Origin: Brugia malayi
Taxonomy: Eukaryota > Nematoda > Chromadorea > Rhabditida > Onchocercidae
Length of the DNA stretch: 64,000 bases
Direction: 5' to 3'
Assembly: GCF_000002995.4 (NCBI RefSeq)
Contig: NW_025062479.1
Span: 2,439,721 to 2,503,720 of the forward strand
Both the position numbers and the translations under genes were made by a program. Below, piece after piece: positions 39,433-49,900 of this stretch. The notes under the pieces are model-generated. The model made no database searches. It was not told the origin of the DNA and saw nothing but the letters and a program-made list of their open reading frames with translations. How positions within the stretch are numbered: the first letter of the stretch is position 1; each line of letters begins with the position of its first letter.

Positions 39433-39485
39433 TTGCTTAGCGTGCAGCTGTTCATTGCAAACAGCTAGCATGTTAGACTAAGCAA
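39433..39485. other. imperfect stem-loop
   Basis: TTGCTTAG at 39433-39440 pairs with CTAAGCAA at 39478-39485. AGCTGTT pairs with AACAGCT around a CATTGCA loop, and CGTGC/GCATG adds a partly paired middle segment. The 53-base hairpin is unusual against the surrounding simple sequence. It is shorter than a normal pre-miRNA, and its function is unknown. Confidence 0.45.
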
Positions 39486-39733
39486 GCTAAGTAAGCTAGT
39501 AGAAACACTTCTAGTGATGATTTAACTTCAATTTAAACAATATTTGTTGTAAACTTTTCGTTTGTTTTTTTTTTTTTTTTTTTTTTTTTTTCTAGAATGA
39601 AAAAGTTTTTTTTTTTTTTCCTTACCATTTCACCCTCAAAAAAAAACAAAAAAGGAAAAAGTTTATTCTATTATAAACTTAAATTTAAATTTGTCATTTA
39701 TCCATCCATTAATTTAATAAATTCATTAAATAA

Positions 39734-39925
39734 TCAAATGATTTATTGATTGATTGCTTCACATATCAGCAATCGATTATAATAAACTACAGAATATATA
39801 CGTCATTAGTGGATGAAATTTGGGCACGTAAGATAAATTGTTGGGAATGTGAACATGGATGGGCACGAACAAATAGCATGTTTAAATTTGTCGATTTGCG
39901 CTCTGGAATGTTGTATTGGTTGTAA
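39734..39925 (+). other. coding-like island, possible orphan or decayed exon
   Basis: A 63-codon open frame without an ATG at its beginning ends in TAA at 39923-39925. Its second half reads like real protein: LVDEIWARKINCWECEHGW and then ARTNSMFKFVDLRSGMLYWL, with a CxxC pair and four Trp. Possible acceptors (CATATCAG near 39769 and AACTACAG near 39791) would keep or enter the frame. No partner exon was found, so this may be a terminal exon of an unmodelled gene, a transposon remnant or chance. Confidence 0.25.
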
Positions 39926-42228
39926 TATGATGCACCATATTTTCATGTATTATAATGCATCATATTTTTTGATCTATATAAAATCGAAAGTATATAGATG
40001 AAAAAGAAAAAAAAAATTTTTTTTAATTTTGATAAACTTTTGTGAGCAATTTGAATGTTTGTTTCATTAAAATTATCAGAAAATACATCTCACATGTTTT
40101 TGTTATTATTTAATTTATTGCTTTATCAATAAAATATCAAAAATGTTTAGTAGTATTATTGAAATCTCAGAAAATACATTCTTTAATATTTTGCTATTAC
40201 CTACTTTACTGTAGCTGATAATAGATATTTGTGAATAAATCAAATTATTTGATAAATTATTGTTGACAAGAAAGAATATTCAATTAAGGATGAAATTATA
40301 TGAATGATTTCAAATTAATATAACAAAAATAATGGTATTTTAATAATTTATGCTTAGATATATTTCTGATAAACGATAGAGATTTAATCATCCGATAATG
40401 ATGCTAAAATGATAATTACACTATTGTGCTTACAACTATATATAATTGATTTGAAATTAGATTTTTGGTATTAGAATGATATTATCTAATGAGAATTACA
40501 TGATAAAGTTAATTCAATTAAAACTATCGAAAGCACATTCCACATATTTTGCTATCACTCACTTTGTTAGTTTATCAGTAAGAAATATCAAAATGCTTAG
40601 TACAATTGTTTTTTTTTTCTTTTTTTTTATGAGAAGTTTATCGAAATAATTTCAGTGAAATTGCTGGCACCAACTAGAAAATAGTTATTATTTTGGCAAT
40701 TTTAAAAAAAAAAAAAAAGACTAAAACAAACATATGGAATAACATATCAAATGTATTCAATTCAATCATCAACTGATAAAACAATCGCGCACTTTAAATC
40801 AAGTACTGAAATACTGGTAATACGAGTGTTAAATGCTCTTATGATATCTTCAAATTCTAATAGAAAAATTTATATCACAAAATGAAATTGTTGCCCTATG
40901 AAAATAATAATTGTTTTCTTTTTTTTTTTTTTTTTTCTTTTTTTGTTTGCCATAAGAAATTGTTATTAAGTACAACGATTAATTTTAACACATTTTTTAG
41001 ATTTAAGTTAATTTAATGTGTTCAGTTTGTGGTAATCATCAAGGAAGTGATGATTTTAAATTGAAAGGCAAATTTATTGTATTATTGTGAGAACGCGGAC
41101 ATCAATTTTTTTGTAATTAATAGCAAAAATTAATATATTTACATAATTTAAATCTAACTAATAAAGTCATAAACTTGTTGAAAATATACTCGAGACATCT
41201 ATTATTTTTTTCTTTCTATTAACAATTCGTTTTTAGCTTTTTCGGATTCTTTTACTGTTCAACTAACTTACTGATTGTGTAAAAACTAGAAATTGGTAAA
41301 TCGTAAACAGAAATGATCATTTTACGTAAATAAATGTTTCAATTCAAAGAAAATAATAACAAATATTGCAATAATTAAATATTGACAAAGCAGGTAAACG
41401 AAATTTTTGTGTGTATAATTTTAGGGCATTTCAAAAGTAAAAATTTTTAAATCTATTCTAAAAATTGTTTCAGCTTGGATATGAAAGATGAATAACTGTA
41501 AAAAATTTTTTTATCGAGTTGTAATAAATTTACTAAATATAAAAAAGAATGATAATGCAACTGAAGTTTTATCTTTCTTAAAATTAAATTTGAAAAAAAA
41601 TTTCAGAAATGGAAAGGAAAAAAATGAAAAGTGGAAAGTTAAAATTTTGCACAGATATGAAAAATACGATCAAATAAATCCATTTATAATTTATATTATC
41701 TTTACAGTATTTTTTTTGTTATCAGAATTTTTTTGATTTCAAATTAATGAAAAAATATTTGGATGATATTACGATACAACAGAATGCTAACATCGTGAAT
41801 ATTTAACAAAGTTGTTTTAAGTTTGTTCTTTTAATGTTCTTTAGTACTTATCGCTCTTCTGATTAAGATATATTTAAACAATGAAAGTCAAAATATTTTT
41901 TAAAAATTTTCAAGAGTTTACCTTTAAAATGCTTTAAAGACTATTAATGAAATAAGATCATATAGAATTTATAAATATATCCTAAATTTTTTTCAATTTG
42001 ACACTGACAGTTATATTTATTATTGTGATATCATCTTGTTAACTATTAATCTGCTTATTACTTCTAATAACAATTAAACTGTAATTTTTTAAATTGAAAT
42101 GCTTGATTATTTTGAGCAAAAAAAAAAAAACTCATTGAACCTGTATAAGTGATCTTACCAAAATTTGAAAGCATGCAAAATACAATATTTTTAAAATTAA
42201 AATATACTATTAGAAAAGAGAATTTTGC

Positions 42229-42230
<2 letters not shown>

Positions 42231-42267
<37 letters not shown>
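42231..42267. repeat. (TA)n microsatellite
   Basis: Perfect TA run of about 18 units. Confidence 0.95.
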
Positions 42268-42268
<1 letters not shown>

Positions 42269-42544
42269 CAAAAAAATTTGAAATCTAAACGATGTAAAAT
42301 TTTTTAAAACAAAAAATTAAAAAAGTTGAAAATTTTTATACTTTTCAAAGTTAGCAATGCAAAAGATTTTTTTTTACTTTATAATACTGATTCATTACTT
42401 CTAATGGATATTAAAAAAAAAATTGTAATATTTTAAAATTCAATAAGATGAACAAAATTAAGTTTATACAAATCAAACTTCATTAAATTATTTCCAGCAA
42501 TTTAGCAGTAACAGTTGGCATGCAAGTAATTGAAAAACGGTCAG

Positions 42545-42640
42545 TTATAGGATTCTGTAAATTAATTTATTGCGCAAACATTTTCCATTGAGCGCATTAT
42601 CGTATAACGCCCAGAATAGCGATGTACCGTAACTTTCCAT
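42545..42640 (-). other. small coding-like ORF (31 codons)
   Basis: Minus-strand ATG at 42640 to TAA at 42545, reading MESYGTSLFWALYDNALNGK and then CLRNKLIYRIL. The short block is less AT-rich than the kilobases around it and uses GCG, CGC and CTG codons. It has no obvious acceptor or signal peptide and no known family. It could be a micropeptide, an isolated exon or a mobile-element relic. Confidence 0.2.
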
Positions 42641-44195
42641 TTGATATGTAAAACTCTTATTGATGATTGTTATGAAATGAAATATTAGAATAGAAATTTC
42701 TGAAATTTTTTAAATGAGAAAAGGAGAATTTTGAATGATTAACAGCAAAATTTTCTGAATTTTTTTGTCATCTAATATAACATAATTATTGTGATTAAAG
42801 TTTGGAAATTTCTCAAAAATTTTTCGTTTATACAATTTCTTAATTCTTTCTTTCTTCTAATTTAAATGTATGAAATTATTGAAGTTAAATTAAAAAATAC
42901 TTATCATTTACGACTGTATTACTTGTCATCAAAATCATTTATCATTTCCTGACTTATCATTTATGAGAATGTGCTGCATAAATTAATATAAACTATAATT
43001 TCATTTTATTTTCCTGAAATAATAGGTCTTTTTTTGGAATCAAAAGAAATCAATCATTTTATTATCTTGTAGCTATTAGTAATTCATATCAGGGAAACTT
43101 TCTGAAAAATTTTCAGTTGTCTTGTTTCAGATTCATTTATATTCTGTTGAAAACATAGATTAATAAGCCATATCTATTTTGGAATTGTTTTTTTATCTTA
43201 GCAGAATAATTCATTTTTTATTAATTAGACTTCATTCTTATCATAACTTGTATCTCTCAATCTTTTTTTTTTTTAATTTCAAAATTTTTTGCAAGGATAG
43301 TGTAAGTAAACTTTATCAAATTGAAAATTTTTATCACTTAAACATCACTTTAATATTAGATGGAAAAAATATTGTAGTAAAATATATACAATTGAATTAA
43401 TTTGCTGAATTGATAAGAATAAAACTCATCTTTATTTTATTGTAACGAAATCATTGTCTACGATTAATGGATGTGCCATAAGGTAAAATGATGATAGGAA
43501 GTCAACTGGACAGAAATTATAAAGAAAAATTAAATAAATAATTTGAAAATTCATTTTTTTGTTCTATTTTCTTTTATATAACTACTTATATATTTTATGG
43601 AACTATTATTCCTCTTCAATTATATCAATTTTTAGGAAAAAAATTAAGGAATATTTACATTGTTTAGAAATATCAAATATTTATCAGGTCGAATGATTTT
43701 TGCTAATCACAAATTTTACTGTAAGAAAAAATTCACAATCCTCACTTCATAAGAGGAAAATGAGAGGAAGCATATGTGTAATTTGATTGGAGTTCGTCAG
43801 TTATACGCAAATAAAGCATGTTTCTCTGTTTTCTTCCAAAAAGAAAAAAAAAAAAAAAAAAAAAAACTTTACCTTAAACAAATTTCCAACTTTTACTTTT
43901 ATTTATTCGACTTTTTTTTTCTCTCAAATATTCTAATGAAAATTTCAAACAGAAAAAAAAAAAGGGAAAAAAAGAAGGAAAAATAATACATACTGAAAAT
44001 TAAGGTCGGAAAAAGGGATAAGGTTAAAGAGGTGAGACTTTGTTATTCACTTTGACCTCATCATAAAACTTCCACTCGATTAGTATTTTAAGGAATATTC
44101 AAAAAAAAAAAAAGTCAGAACTTACTTCCTAAATCATTTGCAATGTTTTCAAATTTGGGTGTGTTTCCGTTATCAACACATCATCCTTGACCTCA

Positions 44196-44240
44196 CCTCT
44201 CCTTTCTCTCTCTCCCTCCCTCTCTCTCTTCGTCTCTCTT
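44196..44240. repeat. (CT)n microsatellite
   Basis: CT-rich tract with CCCT interruptions. Confidence 0.85.
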
Positions 44241-45879
44241 TACTTTTCTCCATTATTCTCTTTCTGTTATAGGATAAAATGACCATTTAACTGCTTTCTA
44301 ATAAATCATTATCGACTTTTGAATTGCCTATGGTTGTTTTTTTCACTATATCTCTCCTAATTTTACCATCGATAATAATAACAATATTTACTGATATAAT
44401 TTGTCTAATTATAGAAACTTCAGCTCTACTATGTTCATATATTGTTCAGTATAGAATGATATTTACTAGTGTTATCATTTGAGAGAGAAATTTGCATACT
44501 ATCATTACTGATTATTTTGTTGTGCATTTGCATTATTATCATTTATTATTGAGTTGTTGTATTTGTGTTAGTTATATATATTTTTTTTAATTTAAACAAC
44601 AATTTTATAAAATTTTTTGTTATATGATCAACAAATATTAATCCAATCCATTCAAATAGTGATAGCACAATTAGTTATCACTCCTCTTATCACTATCATG
44701 AAATATTTTGATTAGAGTCATACCGTAACCTGATGACACATGCAACGCTTCAAGACCCATGCTGCAACTGTTTATAGCAATGCCAGGGACAATACGCGTT
44801 GACTGAAGGCGAGCGTGTCGCGTTGCGTTCCGAAGTAATGCATGAGGGTGGGAGAATAAAGGGACGAGAAGGTAGGTGTAGGCTTCTTGAGGAGAGGTGG
44901 GAGGAGGGAGGAAAAGCCGTGCATTATTTAGCTGAATGCATTCCGTGGCACAATTATGCATTTGTAAATGGATTTCCGGATGATATTTTCCGGAGTGGCA
45001 AGTTTTTATCAACCGATTCCACCAGTATGTCTACACGATGTCATCATTTTTACGAATTGGTAGATCCTATACTTCACACCAATTTTATAATCCTTCTTCG
45101 TATTTTCCGGTATCCGTACTGCTGCTTTACGGAATTACATTCTTATTCAATTAAAGGACGAGTCGCGACGAACAAATAGATGAGATGGTACCATTTGGTA
45201 GTGTCATATCGGAAGCTCTGCTATGGGATTACTGTATTCATAGTGTGTCTGTCGGTTTGTTTTATCTATTCCTGAAGTGTTTGCCGATAAGGTTGACCGG
45301 TCAAAAGACTGTAATAGTGAAGTTTAAAGTCTGATAATTTTAGAATAAAAGTATGCAGAAGAGTTATTCCTTATTCAAGCCAAACCATAATGGTAATGTT
45401 AAATTGTAATGTCATTGCTTACACATGGAAGCTGTCCTCGCTTGCATTAATAATAAGTATTCATGAAGCGTATGTGCAAGTTGATGAATTACTGATCCCA
45501 CTTGTTTTATCCGTAACCAATGAACTTGTGTAATCAGCTGGTGATTTTTCGGCGGCAAAGTTAAAAGGATAAATTCCTCTGCCTTCCACCGCTACGCTTG
45601 ACGCATTACTTCCATTCCGGTAAAAAAATTTGAGAAATGCCGAACACTTTTTGTTTGAGAGTTTGATAATAATGAGATATGCTACAATTTAGTAATGGAG
45701 TCAGTGTAGTATCGGAAATGATGCCAAGGTAAAGTCACCTGGCTTATCTAGCTCTTACGAGCGACCAAGAGGGAAGATAGCAAACAACGTGACAGGTAGC
45801 TACAACAATATGAAAATCACCGAAAAAAATAAAGCTTTAATTTAGAACTGAAATGACATGCACAAACAAGTGTGTGTGC

Positions 45880-46080
45880 GAAGTGAACTCATGTATATGA
45901 GTTGGACTTAAGGGTACCAACTGAAGTTATACGAAATGGAGCTATATATACAAACTGGACGTACATATGCCAAGCGAAATTTACTAGAATGAACTGAAAT
46001 CACCAAAGAAACTTACGTACTCGACGTGAACTTACGTGTGGGAGTTGGATTTACCTGAACTTAGAGAAAGGACAAAATTA
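45880..46080. repeat. degenerate internal repeat block
   Basis: Words such as GAACT(C/T)A(T/C)GT and GAGTTGGA(C/T)TTA recur at about 45884-45912 and 46027-46054, with further ACTGAA(G/A)T and ACGTA words between. It looks like an old, diverged tandem repeat or mobile-element fragment. No coding capacity was seen. Confidence 0.4.
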
Positions 46081-46768
46081 TGAGAAACGAATGCAATGAA
46101 AGTGAGCATGTAAACTCTGTTTAAAAAACATAACCATCGAAATTGCATTTTCTCACAAACTTCTTCAAAAAATTCACCACCAAACTTGCCCATTCATAGC
46201 TTACTTGCGAAGATTGTCTAGAGCTGCCTCTTCTGACATATATCTCTCTCCCTCGCTCTTTTCGTACAAATAAACTTCATAAAGTAACGGAATTCCACGC
46301 AGAAAAGAGAAGCGGAAGGAATTCTGGATTGGATTTTTATACATAAGTGGTTAAAGCATCGTTGTATGTAAACGCCTGACGAATAATTGGGTTACTTTTT
46401 TTTTTTTTTTTTGGAAAGGTTACCTTTTTTATAAGCTTTCATTTTTGTTTGAGTGGAAGAGTTCGGTTATAGTGGAATTAAGTGAATTTTTAGATTCGAA
46501 AAAGAGAAAGATGGACTGGGGAATCATGTGATGATGATAGTGAATTAGAATGGTTATTTTATTCGTGCGCTATCAATTCACTGCTGTTATTTACTCGTTC
46601 CCTAAGATATTGTTATTTATTAATTTATTCACATATTACGCTTGATTTCCAGGTTCTTTAAGATATATCGATGATGTAATGTACCATTGTGGTGAATGTC
46701 GTTATCGAAGTTAAATTTTACGTTCGGGATTTTACATTTCTCTAATATTGCTGGACGATTTTTTTCAG

Positions 46769-46947
46769 CTTATCCTCCAGTACTGATGGAGGCATTCTGC
46801 TGCAACATGATTATTTATATATTGTGTATAATGGTGATTGTTTATACGAAATGTCTGTGATAAGGGAATCCGTGGATACACTGGAATTTTATTCAAATTT
46901 TGATTTTAAATTATTCCTTGCTACTGGTTATTCTTCTGTGAACAGTT
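46769..46947 (+). promoter_or_regulatory. 5' leader of the ataxin-7-like gene with upstream ATGs
   Basis: An acceptor (TTTTTTTCAG, ending at 46768) opens a segment that runs directly into the start codon at 46948. It contains an upstream ATG near 46785 beginning a short ORF that ends before the main start. Another ATG at 46824 opens an 85-codon frame overlapping the main start out of frame. An in-frame TGA lies nine bases before the main ATG, so translation cannot begin earlier in that frame. Confidence 0.45.
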
Positions 46948-49900
46948 ATGTCGATAGAAGAGAACGATGCCACTTTGGTGGGACTCGATTGGGAAACGTG
47001 GCAGCGTGTGACACAAACACGTGGTTTGACGGCTGCTTCCGGTACAAATTACGATGCTGCTGCAATGCCGTCACAGAGTAAGTTGATTTGATTTCAGTCC
47101 AGCATATAGGCCGGAAGACATTGTCAAACATCAGTCGGTCAAGGTAATCCTTCCTAAACTGCCAGCCGAATCGTGCTTACTTTGACGTTGAAATGAAACC
47201 TCTATATCCCTGCACTGTTTTCTGCTATAATGTTACATCACTTTTATTTTTTGATGTAATACCTTTTTCAGAAGCAGTTTGCTACGGTTTTTATCCTAGC
47301 ATTGAACTGGAATCCATGTTGCTTATCAATTGCAAGGTTAATTCCTTAACTCTATGAGTTGCGCCCATGTGCAGTCGTTTGTACGTTTCTCTCTTTTTCC
47401 AACAAAAGCAAAGTTTTGTAGTGTTTTTTTTTTTTGTTTTTTTTCAGAAGTGTGGCTTAATTTTGAAAGATGTTGGTTATGGACATCACATGCGTTCCCA
47501 GCATGGCTATCATATGAATTCAGGCTCTAGCGATGAATGTCAGTCATTTTTGCTTTCTCCTCCTCATCGTGTCGTTTCCCCACGTCTGGAAATGCCCATT
47601 CTTTCGCCGCCTTATAGGCAATTATCCACGCCGATTGCATCACCTAAGTTTGTTTCAATCATGAAATTAAGTGCTGGAAGTAACTGAATGTGATACATAT
47701 TTTTATTCAAATGTTAATGCTTAAAGTGACTTTTTAACTTTCTTTCATTTTAGAATAATTCTTTCAGTTCATTAACGATTTTCAGGGAGAGCTCAGGTCG
47801 AAATGGAAGTATTATATCTCAGGCTACCTCAACAAGGTACTCCGTGGAACAGAAAGACGATCTCAAGCTTTCATTGCGAGTATCTAGACATGAAGTAAGT
47901 TTTTCAACTGGAACTATGATTTACTAGATTTCAGAGCCTCAGTCCAAAATTATAACACAGCAAAATGTTCACTTAGGGTTTACATAGCTTTTTCTCTTTT
48001 TCTCATACAACGTATAAACCAGCGAGAAAAGTCCAAACTTCTGTTTATTCAGGAAAAATTAATATTTTTTTTTATATTAGTGGTTTTTATAAACTGTCTT
48101 CATTCATTTATCCCAAGATCTGAGGATATATAAATTGACAGGTGTCAAGTGAAGCAAGTGGACAAAACAATTCATCTTCGCCTAATCATATCAAAGAAGA
48201 AGTACGGATAAGTGCTAAAATTAATCGGCGATTAAATGGTAAGATGAAAGACAAGAAAGGGAAGAAAAGAAAACGAGATTCATCTGATGAAGACAACTTC
48301 TCTTTAGAACATTTTCGGCAGAAAAAACGGTTATCTAAAAAAGGTATTACCTTTGTTATTCCAACAGAATGGGTGTGATTTTCGACTCACATTCTTCTTA
48401 GTATTAACTGAAAAAATTTCCACTGGTTGAAGCGCATTATTATTGTCTCCTTAAATAGCACAGTACTTGTTGTTTAAATAGATTCACCATATTGTCTTTA
48501 TACTGACATTTTCAATATTTTTTGAAAATTATATAATTTAACAAAGTTATTACATAAAAAGGCTTGATGGAATTGTATTTTTAGAGCAAAGTGCTGGGGA
48601 AGCAGAAGAGTCAGCATCGAATAATGTTCTTGTCAAACATGATAATACGGGTAATAGTCATATTTATAATGATGTTGCAACAGCTTCTCAAAGCGTGAAA
48701 GATTCCACTGAAATTGATGAAGTTCCAGTGGAAGCATTAATACAACCAACTTCTATTTCCACGTTATTACCGACAGATGAAATAGTGCAGCCAGAAACTG
48801 CGCTGAAATCAATCGATAACATAGAGAGGTTGCAAAAAGAGCACGAAGATACATTTGATGCGAAAGAACAAGCGGAAGTGATGGCAAGTTATTCTGGGCA
48901 GTGGAATGAACTGGATTTAGATACAGATTATGCAGATTTGTCTCAGGATGTGACAGCGTGTCCAACATTGAAGTGAGTCATTTGTCTTAGATTTAACTCA
49001 AGTGCGAGAGATTTAATGTGTCTTTTCAGAAGATATTGGCAAAAAAAGAATAATTTTATTAACGATTTTATTTTGAAGACGCAGTGTGTTTTTTTCCTGT
49101 TTTGAAAACTTGAAGTTTTTATATTTCAGATTTTTTCTTTTAAATATCATATGGATGTATGCAAGTAATTTGCCTCATTTCAGATCAGAAAAAGGCGAAA
49201 TACAACAAAACTGGACATCGAACCCGATGTTATCACTAGAAGATCCGAGTATTGAGAGTCATCTTTGTGAAGATTTCGATCCACATCGATTTTACGTACC
49301 ATCACCTCCTCAACTGTCTCCGGTAGCAGAGAAGGAGTGCTACATGAATCCTGTGACAGCATCTATTGCTGCTTCACAAAATGACATTTGTCATGACCAT
49401 CATGTGGAGGAGGATCTGTTATTGCAACCTCATGAAAGACTTTTTCCTAATGGGTATCGAGAAATGGTCGATTTGTCGCGACCATCATCCCCGCATCCAA
49501 ACGAAGATGTGGGTTTAAATGAATACGATGCTGTTCATCATCGGTGTGTGGTTTTAGAGGAAGATGAAGATGCAAATGTAAGTCGCAGCAATATTGAGAC
49601 CCGATATCCGATTGAGGAAAGGATTGTTGCGACTGGACCGTATGTTTTGTTTCACTCCACATGTTTTGATAATATGTTCTGCGACTGTTTTCGAAATTCT
49701 AATTTATCAGTGCGGTTTGTGAAGATATGGACTTACATGGTTTTCCCAATGACATTACACAGAACTGTTTTTATTGATTCAAGACCTCTGCGCAATTGAT
49801 TTTGTTTCTAGGTGTTTATATGGTTATCCACAACCACAGGTTTCGGAGGATGCAAGAAATCGACGTCTACCTCGTAATGAAGAAAGTTACGTGGGAAGTG

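Larger units (their letters stand above)
36573..46768. other. long intergenic region upstream of glycogen synthase
   Basis: About 10 kb without a gene I can model. It is AT-rich up to about 44.6 kb, then becomes noticeably less AT-rich. It contains a stem-loop (39433-39485), two coding-like islands (39734-39925 plus; 42545-42640 minus), TA and CT microsatellites and long poly-T tracts (for example 39567-39591). Promoters of the divergent flanking genes are expected at its two ends, but no specific element was identified. Confidence 0.5.

Noticed and set aside
46824..47081. 85-codon frame as the main start of the downstream gene
   Set aside because: The overlapping frame beginning at 46948 joins in phase to the zinc-finger exons and carries the W-x2-W element; the 85-codon frame does not.
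47078..47097. Apparent 20-base intron (GTAAGT...TTTCAG) after exon 1 of the ataxin-7-like gene
   Set aside because: Too short for an intron; the acceptor at 47271 gives a phase-correct exon that completes the finger.
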